Of a DNA stretch of 64,000 bases, positions 22,743 through 32,304 are shown in pieces. The translations under genes and the position numbers were made by a program. This DNA is from Paracoccus zhejiangensis (GTDB lineage Bacteria; Pseudomonadota; Alphaproteobacteria; Rhodobacterales; Rhodobacteraceae). Location: assembly GCF_002847445.1 (NCBI RefSeq), contig NZ_CP025430.1:3530501-3594500 (forward strand), given 5' to 3'. How positions within the stretch are numbered: the first letter of the stretch is position 1; every line of letters starts with the position of its first letter. The notes below the pieces were generated by a model that saw only the letters and a list, made by a program, of their open reading frames with translations, was not told where the DNA came from and searched no databases.

Positions 22743-23684
22743 ATGACACCGCTTGCCGTTTCTGTCCTCATCCATGATGGCTTCTCCAACATGGTGCTGG
22801 CCTGCCTCCTGGAGCCGCTGCGCGCCCTGCGGGACCAGATGGCCCATCCGGTGTCGTGGCAGGTGTTCAGCCCCGATGGCGCGGCGGTCGAAAGTTCCAG
22901 CGGGCTGAGGGTAAGCCCTGACGGCCCGGCGGCGCGGATCGAGGCCTGCGATCTCCTGGTGGTGATCTCGGGCTATGGCTTCCGCGCCCATGCCGAGGGG
23001 CCGGGGCGGCGGGTGCTGGCGCAGGCCGTGCGTCGGGCGCGGATGGTCGTGGGGGCCGATACCGCCGCCTGGCTGCTGGCCGATCTGGGGCTGCTCGACT
23101 GCGCGCGGGCGACGATCCACTGGCAGGTACTGGGCGACCTGGCGCAGGACTTCCCGCAGATCCGGGTCAGCCATGACCGCTTCGTCGCCGATGGCACGGT
23201 CTGGACCTGCGGCGGAGCCTCGACCGCGCTGGACCTGATCCTGCATTTCATCCAGAGCCGCTATGGCCCGGCGGCGGCCTTCGACGTGTCGACCATGTTC
23301 CTGCACGACGCCTCGCGCCAGCGCGAGATGCAGCGGGGGCCGGCGTTGCTGGGCGGTCGCGGCTCGGACGCGCTGCGGGCCGTCCTGAACCTGATGGCGG
23401 GACATGTGGAAAGCCCGCTGCCGCTTGATCGCCTTGCACGTCAGGCCGGCCTGTCGGAACGCAGCCTCAATCGCCTCTTTCGCCACGAGTTGCAGATGGC
23501 CCCCGGCCGCTATTACCGGCTCTTACGCCTCAGCCGCGCCCGCGATCTGGCGGTCGAGACCGATCTGAGCCTGCAGGAGATCGCGCTGCGCGCCGGGTTC
23601 GAGACCGTGCCAAGCCTCTGCCGCGCCTTCAAGCAGGCCTTCGGCTACAGCATCGGCAAGGTGCGCGCGGGGTCGGTGGAGTAA
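22743..23684 (+). CDS. AraC-family regulator with GATase1-like domain (CdhR-like)
   Basis: A 313-residue regulator. Residues 1 to about 190 resemble the DJ-1/PfpI (GATase1-like) sensor domain of GbdR and CdhR. Residues from about 215 to 310 carry two AraC helix-turn-helix units (LDRLARQAGLSERSLNRLF, then LSLQEIALRAGFETVPSLCR). GbdR/CdhR/SouR regulators respond to betaine, carnitine or sarcosine. The divergent position against cdhC and cdhA makes a carnitine-sensing activator the best reading. Confidence 0.9.
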   Translation: MTPLAVSVLIHDGFSNMVLACLLEPLRALRDQMAHPVSWQVFSPDGAAVESSSGLRVSPDGPAARIEACDLLVVISGYGFRAHAEGPGRRVLAQAVRRARMVVGADTAAWLLADLGLLDCARATIHWQVLGDLAQDFPQIRVSHDRFVADGTVWTCGGASTALDLILHFIQSRYGPAAAFDVSTMFLHDASRQREMQRGPALLGGRGSDALRAVLNLMAGHVESPLPLDRLARQAGLSERSLNRLFRHELQMAPGRYYRLLRLSRARDLAVETDLSLQEIALRAGFETVPSLCRAFKQAFGYSIGKVRAGSVE

Positions 23685-23767
23685 TCTGCCGGTACGGCAG
23701 TTGATCCAAGGACTGTTGCGCTATTGTCAGAATTTGCTAGGGCGAGGGCCTGACCACGAGGAACGAC

Positions 23768-25252
23768 ATGAGCCGGATCGAAGACGAAGCCCGCCATCTT
23801 GAAACACTGGACCGTGACCTTGGCCGGTTCTCGACCCTGGAAAACGCCGCCGCCTATGCGGCACGGCCGATGGTGGCGCCCGGCATCGCGCTGGTCTTCA
23901 TCCTGCTGGCCGGGCTGATCGCCGGGCTGACCATCGGCCTGTCGGGAAATTCGCTGATCGTCATCATCGCGGCGGTGTTTGGCGCCTACATGGCGCTGAA
24001 CATCGGCGCTAATGACGTTGCCAACAACATGGGGCCGGCGGTCGGTGCCAATGCCCTGACCATGGGCGGGGCCATCGCCATCGCCGCCATCTTCGAAAGC
24101 GCCGGGGCGCTGATTGCCGGGGGCGACGTGGTCTCGACCATCGCCAAGGGCATCGTCGCGCCCGAGGCGATGGCTACGCCCGAAACCTTCATGTGGGCGA
24201 TGATGGCGGCGCTGTTGTCCTCGGCGCTGTGGGTGAACCTCGCCACCTGGATCGGCGCGCCGGTCTCGACCACGCATTCGGTCGTGGGGGGCGTGATGGG
24301 CGCGGGCATCGCCTCGGCCGGGCTTGGCGTGGTTAACTGGTCGATGATGACCACGATCGCCGCCAGCTGGGTCATCTCGCCGCTGCTGGGCGGCCTGATC
24401 GCCGTTGCTTTTCTTTGGTTTATCAAGGCCCGGATCATCTATCAGCCCGACAAGATCGCCGCCGCGCGGGTCTGGGTGCCGGTGCTGGTCGGCATCATGG
24501 CGGGGGTGTTCTCGGCTTACCTGGTGCTGAAGGGGCTGAAACAGCTGATCCATGTATCGATGGGCGTCTCGCTCCTGACCGGGCTGGTCATCGGCATCGT
24601 GACCTGGGCGGTGATGATCCCGGTGATCCGCCGCCAGTCGGCCGGGCTGGAGAATCGCAACAAGTCGCTGAAGGTGCTGTTCGGCATCCCGCTGATCGTC
24701 TCGGCGGCGCTCTTGAGCTTTGCCCATGGCGCCAATGACGTGGCGAATGCCGTGGGTCCGCTGGCGGCCATCGTCGCCACCGCGCAGTCGGGTGCGCTGA
24801 CCGATGCGGTGGGCATCCCGACCTGGGTCATGCTGATCGGTGCCTTCGGCATCAGTTTCGGCCTGTTCCTCTTTGGCCCCAAGCTGATCCGCATGGTCGG
24901 CAACCAGATCACCAAGCTGAACCCGATGCGCGCCTATTGCGTGGCGCTGTCGGCGGCGCTGACGGTGATCGTCGCCAGCTGGCTGGGCCTGCCGGTCAGT
25001 TCTACCCATATCGCCGTGGGCGGGGTCTTCGGCGTCGGCTTCTTCCGCGAATGGGACACCGAGCGGCGGTTGCGCCAAGCCCGCGAGGCGATGCCCGACA
25101 ATCCGCCGCTGCCGCCCGAGGAACGCCGCCGCCGCAAGCTGGTGCGTCGCTCGCATTTCCTGACCATCATTGCGGCCTGGGTCATCACCGTGCCCGCCGC
25201 CGCGCTGCTGTCGGCGCTGCTGTTCCTGGTGATCGATTTCATTGCCGGTTGA
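23768..25252 (+). CDS. pit: Inorganic phosphate transporter, PiT family
   Basis: A 494-residue inner-membrane transporter with the two PiT signature repeats (GANDVANNMGPAVG near residue 80 and GANDVANAVGPLAAI near 322) and the paired VSTTHSVVGG / VSSTHIAVGG motifs. It carries phosphate in symport with cations. About ten membrane segments are visible, with a basic cytoplasmic loop near residue 445. The GAGGAA ribosome binding site supports ATG 23768. It stands alone; no phoU-like partner is next to it. Confidence 0.94.
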   Translation: MSRIEDEARHLETLDRDLGRFSTLENAAAYAARPMVAPGIALVFILLAGLIAGLTIGLSGNSLIVIIAAVFGAYMALNIGANDVANNMGPAVGANALTMGGAIAIAAIFESAGALIAGGDVVSTIAKGIVAPEAMATPETFMWAMMAALLSSALWVNLATWIGAPVSTTHSVVGGVMGAGIASAGLGVVNWSMMTTIAASWVISPLLGGLIAVAFLWFIKARIIYQPDKIAAARVWVPVLVGIMAGVFSAYLVLKGLKQLIHVSMGVSLLTGLVIGIVTWAVMIPVIRRQSAGLENRNKSLKVLFGIPLIVSAALLSFAHGANDVANAVGPLAAIVATAQSGALTDAVGIPTWVMLIGAFGISFGLFLFGPKLIRMVGNQITKLNPMRAYCVALSAALTVIVASWLGLPVSSTHIAVGGVFGVGFFREWDTERRLRQAREAMPDNPPLPPEERRRRKLVRRSHFLTIIAAWVITVPAAALLSALLFLVIDFIAG

Positions 25253-25342
25253 GGCGGTTAGCAGGGCATCGAGAGAGCGGAGAGCGGGCGTGCATTCCGG
25301 CTCGTCCCGTGGCAATAAAGGCTCAAATATGAGTGTTCGACC

Positions 25343-25903
25343 ATGATGCAGATTGAAAGAACTGCGATATCCGAAGTCTTGATCCTGACCCCAGCACGAC
25401 GTGGGGACGAGCGGGGATTCTTTGCAGAAAGCTGGAATCGCAAGACGCTGCGCGAGGCCGGGGTGGACCTGCCCGAGTTCGTGCAGGACAACCATTCACT
25501 GTCTCGTCAGGCAGGCACCCTGCGGGGCCTACACTATCAGGCACCACCTCATGCCCAGGGCAAGCTGGTTCGCTGTGGCCGGGGCAGCCTCTTCGACGTT
25601 GTCGTCGATGCACGGCGGAGTAGCCCGACCTACGGGCAATGGATCGGCGTCGAACTGAGCTTCGAGAACGGCCGTCAGATCTGGGTGCCGGCGGGCTTTT
25701 TGCATGGCTTTGTCACCCGCGAGCCGGATACCGAGGTCATTTACAAATGCACCGATTACTATGATCGGGCCAGCGAGGGCGCGGTGCGCTGGAACAGCAC
25801 TGGCATCGACTGGGGCGTCAGCGATCCGCTGCTGTCGGACAAGGATCGTGTCGCCACTTCCTTTGCCGACTGGCAGTCGCCCTTTGCCTATGGGGAGTTC
25901 TGA
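25343..25903 (+). CDS. rfbC: dTDP-4-dehydrorhamnose 3,5-epimerase
   Basis: A 186-residue cupin-type epimerase, the third step of dTDP-L-rhamnose synthesis. Family motifs are [26 protein letters not shown] and the active-site region VPAGFLHGF. Two consecutive ATG codons (25343, 25346) can start it. The stop overlaps rfbB as TGATG. It is the first gene of the order C-B-D-A. The 90 bases upstream hold no obvious promoter or terminator. Confidence 0.95.
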   Translation: MMQIERTAISEVLILTPARRGDERGFFAESWNRKTLREAGVDLPEFVQDNHSLSRQAGTLRGLHYQAPPHAQGKLVRCGRGSLFDVVVDARRSSPTYGQWIGVELSFENGRQIWVPAGFLHGFVTREPDTEVIYKCTDYYDRASEGAVRWNSTGIDWGVSDPLLSDKDRVATSFADWQSPFAYGEF

Positions 25904-26943
25904 TGAAGATTCTCGTTACCGGCGGGGCCGGGTTCATTGGTTCCGCGGTGGTGCGGCTGGCCGTTGCACGCGGCCATGAGGTCGTCAACCTGGACGCGCT
26001 GACCTATGCCGCGAACCTCGCCAATGTCGCGCCGGTAGCGGAGAGCAATCTCTACAGTTTCGAAGAGGCCGACATCCGCGACCGCGCCGCGCTGGATCGC
26101 ATCTTCTCGACCCACAATCCCGATGTGGTCATGCATCTGGCCGCCGAAAGCCATGTCGACCGTTCGATCGACGGGCCGGGGGCCTTCATCGAGACCAACA
26201 TCCTCGGCACCTATAACCTGCTGGAAGCAGCGCGGGCCAACTGGATCTCCCAGGGTCGCCCTGAAAGCTTCCGCTTTCACCACATCTCGACCGACGAGGT
26301 CTTCGGCTCGCTTGGCGAGACCGGCCAGTTCACCGAAGAAACCCCCTACGACCCGCGCAGCCCCTATTCGGCCAGCAAGGCGGGGTCCGACCACCTGGTC
26401 CGTGCCTGGCACGAGACCTATGGCCTGCCAGTCGTCCTGACCAATTGCTCGAACAATTACGGCCCCTATCACTTCCCCGAGAAGCTGGTGCCGGTGGTGA
26501 TCCTCAAGGCGCTGGCTGGCAAGCCGATCCCGGTCTATGGCGATGGCGGCAATATCCGCGACTGGCTTTATGTCGAGGATCATGCCGTTGCGTTGCTGCT
26601 GGTTGCCGAGAAGGGCGAGCTCGGTCGCAGCTACAATATCGGTGGCGAGAACGAGGCAAGGAACATCGATCTGGTGCGCACCATCTGCGCCCATATGGAC
26701 GAGATGAACCCTGCGGGCGCGCCGCATGAGCGGCTGATCACCTTCGTCACCGACCGCCCCGGTCATGACCGCCGCTATGCCATCGACCCGACCCGCATCC
26801 GCGACGAGCTGGGCTGGCGTCCCTCGGTCACGGTCGAGGAGGGGCTACGCCGCACCGTCTCCTGGTATCTCGAGAATCGCGACTGGTGGGAACCGCTGCT
26901 GACCCGTTCCGGTGTGGGCCAGCGTCTGGGAAAAGCCGGATGA
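25903..26943 (+). CDS. rfbB: dTDP-glucose 4,6-dehydratase
   Basis: A 346-residue extended short-chain dehydrogenase making dTDP-4-keto-6-deoxyglucose. The NAD motif GGAGFIG is at 7-13, the active-site T130-D131-E132 triplet is present and the catalytic Y155xxxK159 pair lies in PYSASK. Length and motifs are standard. It overlaps the genes on both sides. Confidence 0.96.
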   Translation: MKILVTGGAGFIGSAVVRLAVARGHEVVNLDALTYAANLANVAPVAESNLYSFEEADIRDRAALDRIFSTHNPDVVMHLAAESHVDRSIDGPGAFIETNILGTYNLLEAARANWISQGRPESFRFHHISTDEVFGSLGETGQFTEETPYDPRSPYSASKAGSDHLVRAWHETYGLPVVLTNCSNNYGPYHFPEKLVPVVILKALAGKPIPVYGDGGNIRDWLYVEDHAVALLLVAEKGELGRSYNIGGENEARNIDLVRTICAHMDEMNPAGAPHERLITFVTDRPGHDRRYAIDPTRIRDELGWRPSVTVEEGLRRTVSWYLENRDWWEPLLTRSGVGQRLGKAG

Positions 26944-27800
26944 GCGGCGGGCTTCTGGTCTTTGGCCGCAGCGGGCAGGTGGCGCGGGAATTGCAGCGCC
27001 GCGCGCCGGAGGCGATGTTCCTGGGCCGTGAAGCCGTCGACCTGACCGATCCCGCCGCCTGCGCCGCCGTGATTGCGCAAAGCGATTGCGGCGCCGTCAT
27101 CAATGCCGCCGCCTATACCGCCGTCGACCGCGCCGAGACCGACGCTGAAACCGCCCGGCTGGTCAATGCCGAGGCCCCCGCCGCCATGGCCCGCGCGGCT
27201 GCGGCCAAGGGCGTGCCTTTCCTCCATGTCTCGACCGACTACGTCTTCGACGGCTCGGGCGAGACGGCGCGCGACGAGACCGCACCGACGGCGCCGCTGG
27301 GGGCGTATGGCGCCACCAAGCGCGCGGGCGAAGAGGCGATTGCGGCGGCTGGCGGGCAATGGGCGGTGATGCGCACCTCCTGGGTGTTTTCCGCCCATGG
27401 CGCGAATTTCGTCAAGACCATGCTGCGGCTCGGGGCCGAGCGCGACCGGCTGACCATCGTCGCCGACCAGATCGGCGGCCCGACGCCGGCGGGCGACATT
27501 GCCACCGCGCTGCTGGCCATGGCCGGGCAGATGGTCGCGGACCCGCAGAAGGGCGGACTCTACCATTTTGCCGGCGCGCCTGATACCAGCTGGGCCGATT
27601 TTGCCCGCGCGATCTTCCGGCTCTCGGGCCTGACGACCAAGGTCGTCGATATCCCCAGCAGCGACTATCCCACCCCCGCGCGCCGGCCGCTGAACTCGCG
27701 GCTCGACTGCCACCGCATCACCACCGATTTCGGCGTCGCGCGCCCCGACTGGCAGGCCGGTCTGGCGCAGGTGCTGGCCGAATTGAAGGGAAACCCATGA
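26940..27800 (+). CDS. rfbD: dTDP-4-dehydrorhamnose reductase
   Basis: A 286-residue reductase for the last step of dTDP-L-rhamnose synthesis. The frame extends to 26886, but ATG 26940 ([13 protein letters not shown]) overlaps the rfbB stop as ATGA and starts the Rossmann fold. The motifs [17 protein letters not shown] and [11 protein letters not shown] are characteristic. Confidence 0.95.
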   Translation: MSGGLLVFGRSGQVARELQRRAPEAMFLGREAVDLTDPAACAAVIAQSDCGAVINAAAYTAVDRAETDAETARLVNAEAPAAMARAAAAKGVPFLHVSTDYVFDGSGETARDETAPTAPLGAYGATKRAGEEAIAAAGGQWAVMRTSWVFSAHGANFVKTMLRLGAERDRLTIVADQIGGPTPAGDIATALLAMAGQMVADPQKGGLYHFAGAPDTSWADFARAIFRLSGLTTKVVDIPSSDYPTPARRPLNSRLDCHRITTDFGVARPDWQAGLAQVLAELKGNP

Positions 27801-28681
27801 CCAATCGCAAGGGCATCATTCTGGCCGGTGGCTCGGGCACGCGGCTTTATCCGATCACCATGGGCGTGTCGAAGCAGCTGCTGCCCATCTATGACAAGCC
27901 AATGATCTATTACCCGATCTCGGTGCTGATGCTGGCCGGCATCCGCGAGATCGCCATCATCACCACGCCGGACGACCAGAGCCAGTTCCAGCGTCTGCTG
28001 GGCGATGGCAGCCAATGGGGTCTGCATTTCGAATGGATCATCCAGCCCTCGCCCGACGGGTTGGCCCAAGCCTATCTGCTGACCCGCGATTTCCTCGCCG
28101 GCGCGCCCTCGGCCATGGTGCTGGGGGACAATATCTTCTTCGGTCACGGGCTCAGCGAGGCGCTGGTGAATGCCGATGCCCGCGAGACCGGCGGCACCGT
28201 TTTCGGCTACCAGGTGGTCGATCCCGAGCGTTATGGCGTGGTCACTTTCGATTCCGAGTGGAAAGCCACATCGATCATCGAAAAGCCCAAGGTTCCGCCA
28301 TCGAACTATGCTGTCACCGGGCTCTATTTCCTCGACGGTACCGCGCCCGACCGCGCGGCCCTGATCAAGCCCTCGGAGCGTAACGAGCTGGAAATCACCA
28401 CCCTGCTGGAAACCTATCTCGCCGACGGGCTCCTGTCGGTCGAGCGGATGGGGCGCGGCTATGCCTGGCTGGACACCGGCACCCATGAAAGCCTGCTCGA
28501 TGCCGGCAATTTCGTCCGCACGCTGGAGCGGCGGCAGGGGCTGCAGACGGGCTGTCCCGAAGAGATTGCCTTCGAAAAGGGCTGGATCGATGCCCACCAG
28601 CTGGCCGAGCGCGCGAAACTGTTCGCGAAGAACGATTACGGCGCCTACCTGATGCGCCTCTTGCCCGATACGCGCGGCTGA
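27797..28681 (+). CDS. rfbA: Glucose-1-phosphate thymidylyltransferase
   Basis: A 294-residue nucleotidyltransferase making dTDP-glucose from dTTP and glucose-1-phosphate, the first step of the rhamnose pathway although encoded last. It has [10 protein letters not shown] near residue 10, [15 protein letters not shown] and the acceptor-site EKP motif. It overlaps rfbD (ATGA) and ends 6 bases before the convergent glycosyltransferase gene. Confidence 0.96.
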   Translation: MTNRKGIILAGGSGTRLYPITMGVSKQLLPIYDKPMIYYPISVLMLAGIREIAIITTPDDQSQFQRLLGDGSQWGLHFEWIIQPSPDGLAQAYLLTRDFLAGAPSAMVLGDNIFFGHGLSEALVNADARETGGTVFGYQVVDPERYGVVTFDSEWKATSIIEKPKVPPSNYAVTGLYFLDGTAPDRAALIKPSERNELEITTLLETYLADGLLSVERMGRGYAWLDTGTHESLLDAGNFVRTLERRQGLQTGCPEEIAFEKGWIDAHQLAERAKLFAKNDYGAYLMRLLPDTRG

Positions 28682-28687
28682 TCGGGC

Positions 28688-29629
28688 TCAGGCCGGCCGC
28701 CGCAAGCGCCCGGTCAGGGCGGCAAGGCGCAACGCGACATCGCCGCTGCCGGTCTGGCGATAGAGGCCAAGCCGGCTGATCTCGCGCAGGGCCAGCGGAC
28801 CGGGCAGGGTCAGCATCTGGTCGAACCGGGCCAAAAGCGCGCTATTCTCGGGCGTCAGCAGGTCCGGCACCGCGGCAAGCGCATCGACATTCGCCGCGAG
28901 CCAGGAACCATAGTCGCCCTGCATCAGCATGGTCAGCCGTCGCCAGCGCCCCGAGGCGGTATCGTTCCGACCCATGACGTTGGACGCGTGCTGGCGGTAG
29001 AGCAGCGAGGGTTCGGGATCAAAGATCACCTCGCCCCCGGCAGCGCTGACCACCTGGTAGGCCCACCAGTCATGCGCCTCGATCCCGTGTTCGATGGCGC
29101 TTGCCGCGCCGCGCTTCAGCAGCGCCGCCGCCGCCGGGGTAAAGACGCTGCTGTTGCCCGGCGTGCAGGCCTGAACCAGCGCGTTGCGAAAGCCGTGCGG
29201 CCGCGTGAAATGGCGCGACGGGGTGCGGTTCTGCAGGTTGGCATCGCAGATCATGGTGCGGGCGCAATAGAGGACCGGACCCGTTCGCCCGGCCAGATGC
29301 GCGGCGGCGCGGACCATCTTCTGCGGCAGCCAGACATCGTCCTGATCGGAAAAGGCCAGTGGCACATTCGCCGGTACAGCCTCGACCAGGTGCAGGAAAT
29401 TACGCGTCGCCCCGGCCCGCGGCCCGTCGATCAGCCGCACCCGGTCGGCCCCGTGGCGCGTCTGGAAGTCCGCGCAGATGGCCCGGCTGTCATCTGTTGA
29501 CCCGTCATCCGAGATGATCAGCCGCCAGTCGCTGCGCTCCTGCGCAGCGAAGCTGTCCAGCTGTTCCGACAGGTGCAGCCCGCCATTGTAGACGGCAAGA
29601 AGGATGGTGACGGGTGGCAGATCGGGCAT
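28688..29629 (-). CDS. Glycosyltransferase family 2 (rhamnosyltransferase-like)
   Basis: A 313-residue GT-A glycosyltransferase. The start (VTILLAVYNGGLHLSEQLDS), the nucleotide-binding ISDDGSTDDS and the metal-site region AFSDQDDVW resemble rhamnosyltransferases of the WcaA/RfbF-RfbN type. The acceptor is unknown. It lies 84 bases downstream of fliL on the same strand and 6 bases from the end of the rhamnose operon, so both a rhamnose donor and a flagellar target are plausible. Neither is proven. Confidence 0.85.
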   Translation of the reverse strand: MPDLPPVTILLAVYNGGLHLSEQLDSFAAQERSDWRLIISDDGSTDDSRAICADFQTRHGADRVRLIDGPRAGATRNFLHLVEAVPANVPLAFSDQDDVWLPQKMVRAAAHLAGRTGPVLYCARTMICDANLQNRTPSRHFTRPHGFRNALVQACTPGNSSVFTPAAAALLKRGAASAIEHGIEAHDWWAYQVVSAAGGEVIFDPEPSLLYRQHASNVMGRNDTASGRWRRLTMLMQGDYGSWLAANVDALAAVPDLLTPENSALLARFDQMLTLPGPLALREISRLGLYRQTGSGDVALRLAALTGRLRRPA

Positions 29630-29713
29630 GGCTGACGACAGGAAATGACCTCTTGTCCCTAGCGCGTTCCTGCCGCCGATTGCAATTGCCGGCGGTGACG
29701 GGCGCCTACCCGA

Positions 29714-30346
29714 TCAGGTGCCTGCCAGACCGATATCCTCGATCAGCACGGCATGGACGGCCGTGCCGGAGGCATCGACCGCTGCCTTGAGCAAGGCTGC
29801 GCGCAGCCGGTCCAGCTTGGGTGCGTCGGTATAGTTGCCGGAGAAACCGCCGGTATTGGCATGGACGATCAGCGCCCTCAGTAGCGCATCGCGCAGGTGA
29901 TGTTCGTGGTTCTCGATCGTCGTCCTTTCGGCCTCGGTGGTTTCGATCGAGATGGTCAGCACCATGATCCCGCCGATCTCGCCGCGCGCGACCAGTGGCA
30001 CGAAGAACTGGTTCGGGAAGCTGAACCAGGCGGGGGCGTTTCCGCCCTCGCTTTCGCCGGAGCCGTGCCCGGACCCGCCATGGCCTGACTGGTCTGCGCC
30101 ATGGGCCTCGGTCTCCTCGGCGCCGTGGCCCCCCTCCGCTGCCGGCTCGCCGTCCGGCGCAGCATGATCGCCTTCGGCTTCGGCCTTGCCCTCGGTGGCA
30201 GGATGTTCCCCCTCCGCAGCAGCATGCTCACCCTCTGCCGCCGTTTCGTCGGCTTTCGCCTCGGGCTGCGGTGCCAGAAGATCTCCGCCCACCGCGCCTC
30301 CGACCAGCGCGAGGACAGGAAGAATCCAGATAAGTTTCTTCAGCAT
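29714..30346 (-). CDS. fliL: Flagellar basal-body protein FliL with long acidic/His linker
   Basis: A 210-residue protein with an N-terminal membrane helix (LIWILPVLALVGGAVGG), a low-complexity linker from about 28 to 105 made of Ala, Glu, Gly and His (short units such as AEGEHA recur), then a FliL-like periplasmic domain (FFVPLVARGEIGGIMVLTISIE) to the end. FliL sits around the stator at the basal body and supports torque. The linker is much longer than in typical FliL proteins of about 150-170 residues. It is the last flagellar gene of the operon, 12 bases after flgH. Confidence 0.85.
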   Translation of the reverse strand: MLKKLIWILPVLALVGGAVGGDLLAPQPEAKADETAAEGEHAAAEGEHPATEGKAEAEGDHAAPDGEPAAEGGHGAEETEAHGADQSGHGGSGHGSGESEGGNAPAWFSFPNQFFVPLVARGEIGGIMVLTISIETTEAERTTIENHEHHLRDALLRALIVHANTGGFSGNYTDAPKLDRLRAALLKAAVDASGTAVHAVLIEDIGLAGT

Positions 30347-30358
30347 CGCATCAGGACC

Positions 30359-31084
30359 TCAATAGGGCAGCAGAATATCGGCGACCTGCTGGCCATAGCG
30401 CGGCTGCTGCACGTCGCTGATCTGGCCCCGCCCGCCATAAGAGATCCGCGCCCCGGCAATCCGGTCATAGGCGATCTCGTTGCGGCTGCTGATATCGGCG
30501 GGGCGGACGAAGCCGCTGACGGTCAGCTCGCGCAGTTCGTAATTCACCCGCACCTCCTGGCTGCCCTCGATCTGCAGCACGCCATTCGGCAGCGTGTCGA
30601 GAACCGTCGCCGCCACCCGCAGGGTCAGCTTCTCGCGGCGTGAGACATTGCCCTCGCCGGCATAGGTCGAGCTGGAATTCGCATCGACCAGATCCTCCAT
30701 GCTGGCACCCTCGGGCAGCTTGGCGTCGATCCGCTGCGGCAGGCCCGCCAGCGCGGGGATGTTCACCTTGTCGCCGGCCTTGCGCGAGCGCTGCGAACTG
30801 TTCGAGATCTCGGCCTTGTCGTCGATCTGGATCACCACGGTCAGGATGTCGCCGCGCATGGTGGCGCGACGGTCGGCGACCAGCGAGGCCGGTTGCGCGG
30901 TCCAGAGCGAGGCTGCCGCTTCGGGCCGGCCGGTGCTGGGCGGTAGCAGCAGCGGCGGCTCGGTCATGGCGATGAATTCGGTCGATTGCCGGGGTGGGGT
31001 GATGTCGGGCGCCTGTCCCAGGTTGGCGACGCGGCTGCAGGCCGACAGGGACAGGAGCAGAAGGAAAAGCGGCAGGGCTTTCAT
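30359..31084 (-). CDS. flgH: Flagellar L-ring lipoprotein FlgH
   Basis: A 241-residue protein. ATG 31084 is chosen because it places a lipoprotein signal directly at the N-terminus with lipobox LSAC (Cys16); the frame itself opens at 31123. The FlgH domain is recognised by SLWTAQPASLVADRRA, GDILTVVIQIDDKAEISNSS and the end IAGARISYGGRGQISDVQQP. It builds the outer-membrane L ring. It follows flgA with a 13-base gap. Confidence 0.93.
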   Translation of the reverse strand: MKALPLFLLLLSLSACSRVANLGQAPDITPPRQSTEFIAMTEPPLLLPPSTGRPEAAASLWTAQPASLVADRRATMRGDILTVVIQIDDKAEISNSSQRSRKAGDKVNIPALAGLPQRIDAKLPEGASMEDLVDANSSSTYAGEGNVSRREKLTLRVAATVLDTLPNGVLQIEGSQEVRVNYELRELTVSGFVRPADISSRNEIAYDRIAGARISYGGRGQISDVQQPRYGQQVADILLPY

Positions 31085-31097
31085 CGGTTGTCTTTCC

Positions 31098-31508
31098 TCA
31101 GCGCGAGATCTGCAGGCGGCCATCGGGGGCGATCAGCGCGCTGACGGTCTGGTGCGTGTCCAGCGTCATCACCGCGATTACCTCGCCGGCGCTGCCTTCG
31201 GACAGGGCGCGCCCGCTGGTCTCGATCAGCAGCGTGCCGCTGCGATAGACAAGCGGCGCGATCTGGTTGCGGGCGATCAGCTGCGGCATCTGCAATTGTG
31301 CCGGCGTGACCGGCCGGCCGGCATAGAGGACGAAGCGGGTCTGCAACCCGATCATCGCCTCGGTTTCGACGGCATCGCCGCCGGGTGCGGGCAGCAGGTC
31401 GCCCGGACCGATCACGGTGCCCGCGGGCAGGGTGCGGGCGGCGGTGACGCCCTCGGCATTGGCAGCCAGCGGGGCCAGCAGCGCGGCCAGAACCATCAGC
31501 CGCCGCAT
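31098..31508 (-). CDS. flgA: Flagellar P-ring assembly chaperone FlgA
   Basis: A 136-residue exported protein: signal peptide MRRLMVLAALLAPLAANA, then a SAF-like C-terminal domain (ARTLPAGTVIGPGDL, YAGRPVTPAQLQMPQLIARN, SGRALSEGSAGEVIAVM). It helps FlgI assemble the P ring in the periplasm. The start overlaps the flgG stop as TGATG. It is a short-form FlgA, as in other alphaproteobacteria. Confidence 0.9.
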   Translation of the reverse strand: MRRLMVLAALLAPLAANAEGVTAARTLPAGTVIGPGDLLPAPGGDAVETEAMIGLQTRFVLYAGRPVTPAQLQMPQLIARNQIAPLVYRSGTLLIETSGRALSEGSAGEVIAVMTLDTHQTVSALIAPDGRLQISR

Positions 31509-32293
31509 CAGCGCACCTGCACGGTTGCGCCCAGCATCTGGTCGGCGGCGGTGATGACCTTGGCATTCAACTCGTATCCGCGCTGCGCCTTGATCAACTC
31601 GGTGATCTCGCGCACCGCATCGACCGAGCTTTCCTCGAGATAGCCCTGGCGCAGGGTGCCAAGGCCGCTTTGCCCCGGCGTCGCCACCATCGGCGCGCCC
31701 GAGGCGCCGGTCTCCAGGAACAGGTTCGAGCCGATCGCCTCGAGCCCCTTCTCGTTCGAGAAGCTGGCGAGCGTCAGCTGGCCCAGCATGGTCGGCTGGA
31801 CCTGGTCGGCGAAATAGGCCCAGACCTCGCCCGCCGCGTTGATGCTGATCTTGCGGGCATCGTCGGGGATGGTGATCTCGGGGGTCACGGCATAGCCGTC
31901 CGAGGTGACGACCAGCCCCTCGGGCGATCGCTTCAGCCCGCCATCGCGGGTATAGCCCGAGGTTCCCGAGGGCAGGCGCACCTCGAGATAGCCGTCCCCG
32001 TCGATGGCCAGGTCCAGATCGCCATTGGTTTCGCTCAGCGATCCCTGCTGCAGGTTCACGCTGACGGCGGTGGGCCGCACGCCGAGGCCCAGCTGCACAC
32101 CGGCCGGGATGACGGTGCCGTCCGAGGCGGTGATGCTGCCGGGCCGCGTCGCCTGCTGGTAATGCAGGTCGGCAAACTCGGCGCGGCGGGCGTTGTAGCC
32201 GGTGGTCGACATGTTCGCGAGGTTGTTCGAGATCACCTCGACGCGGGTCTGCTGGGCGCTCATGCCGGTGGCGGCGATCTGCAATGCTCTCAT
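31508..32293 (-). CDS. flgG: Flagellar distal rod protein FlgG
   Basis: A 261-residue rod protein with the standard N-terminal rod motif (MRALQIAATGMSAQQTRVEV, then ISNNLANMSTTGYNARRAEF) and C-terminal partner helix (VREITELIKAQRGYELNAKV). Family length is about 260. It forms the distal rod that crosses peptidoglycan and the outer membrane. It is 11 bases after flgF. Confidence 0.97.
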   Translation of the reverse strand: MRALQIAATGMSAQQTRVEVISNNLANMSTTGYNARRAEFADLHYQQATRPGSITASDGTVIPAGVQLGLGVRPTAVSVNLQQGSLSETNGDLDLAIDGDGYLEVRLPSGTSGYTRDGGLKRSPEGLVVTSDGYAVTPEITIPDDARKISINAAGEVWAYFADQVQPTMLGQLTLASFSNEKGLEAIGSNLFLETGASGAPMVATPGQSGLGTLRQGYLEESSVDAVREITELIKAQRGYELNAKVITAADQMLGATVQVR

Positions 32294-32304
32294 GGTCGGG
32301 CCTT

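Noticed and set aside
21732..23486. Extending the BKACE gene upstream to a 584-residue protein
   Set aside because: The extra 285 residues are antisense to the AraC-family gene and have no recognisable domain; the family length is about 300.
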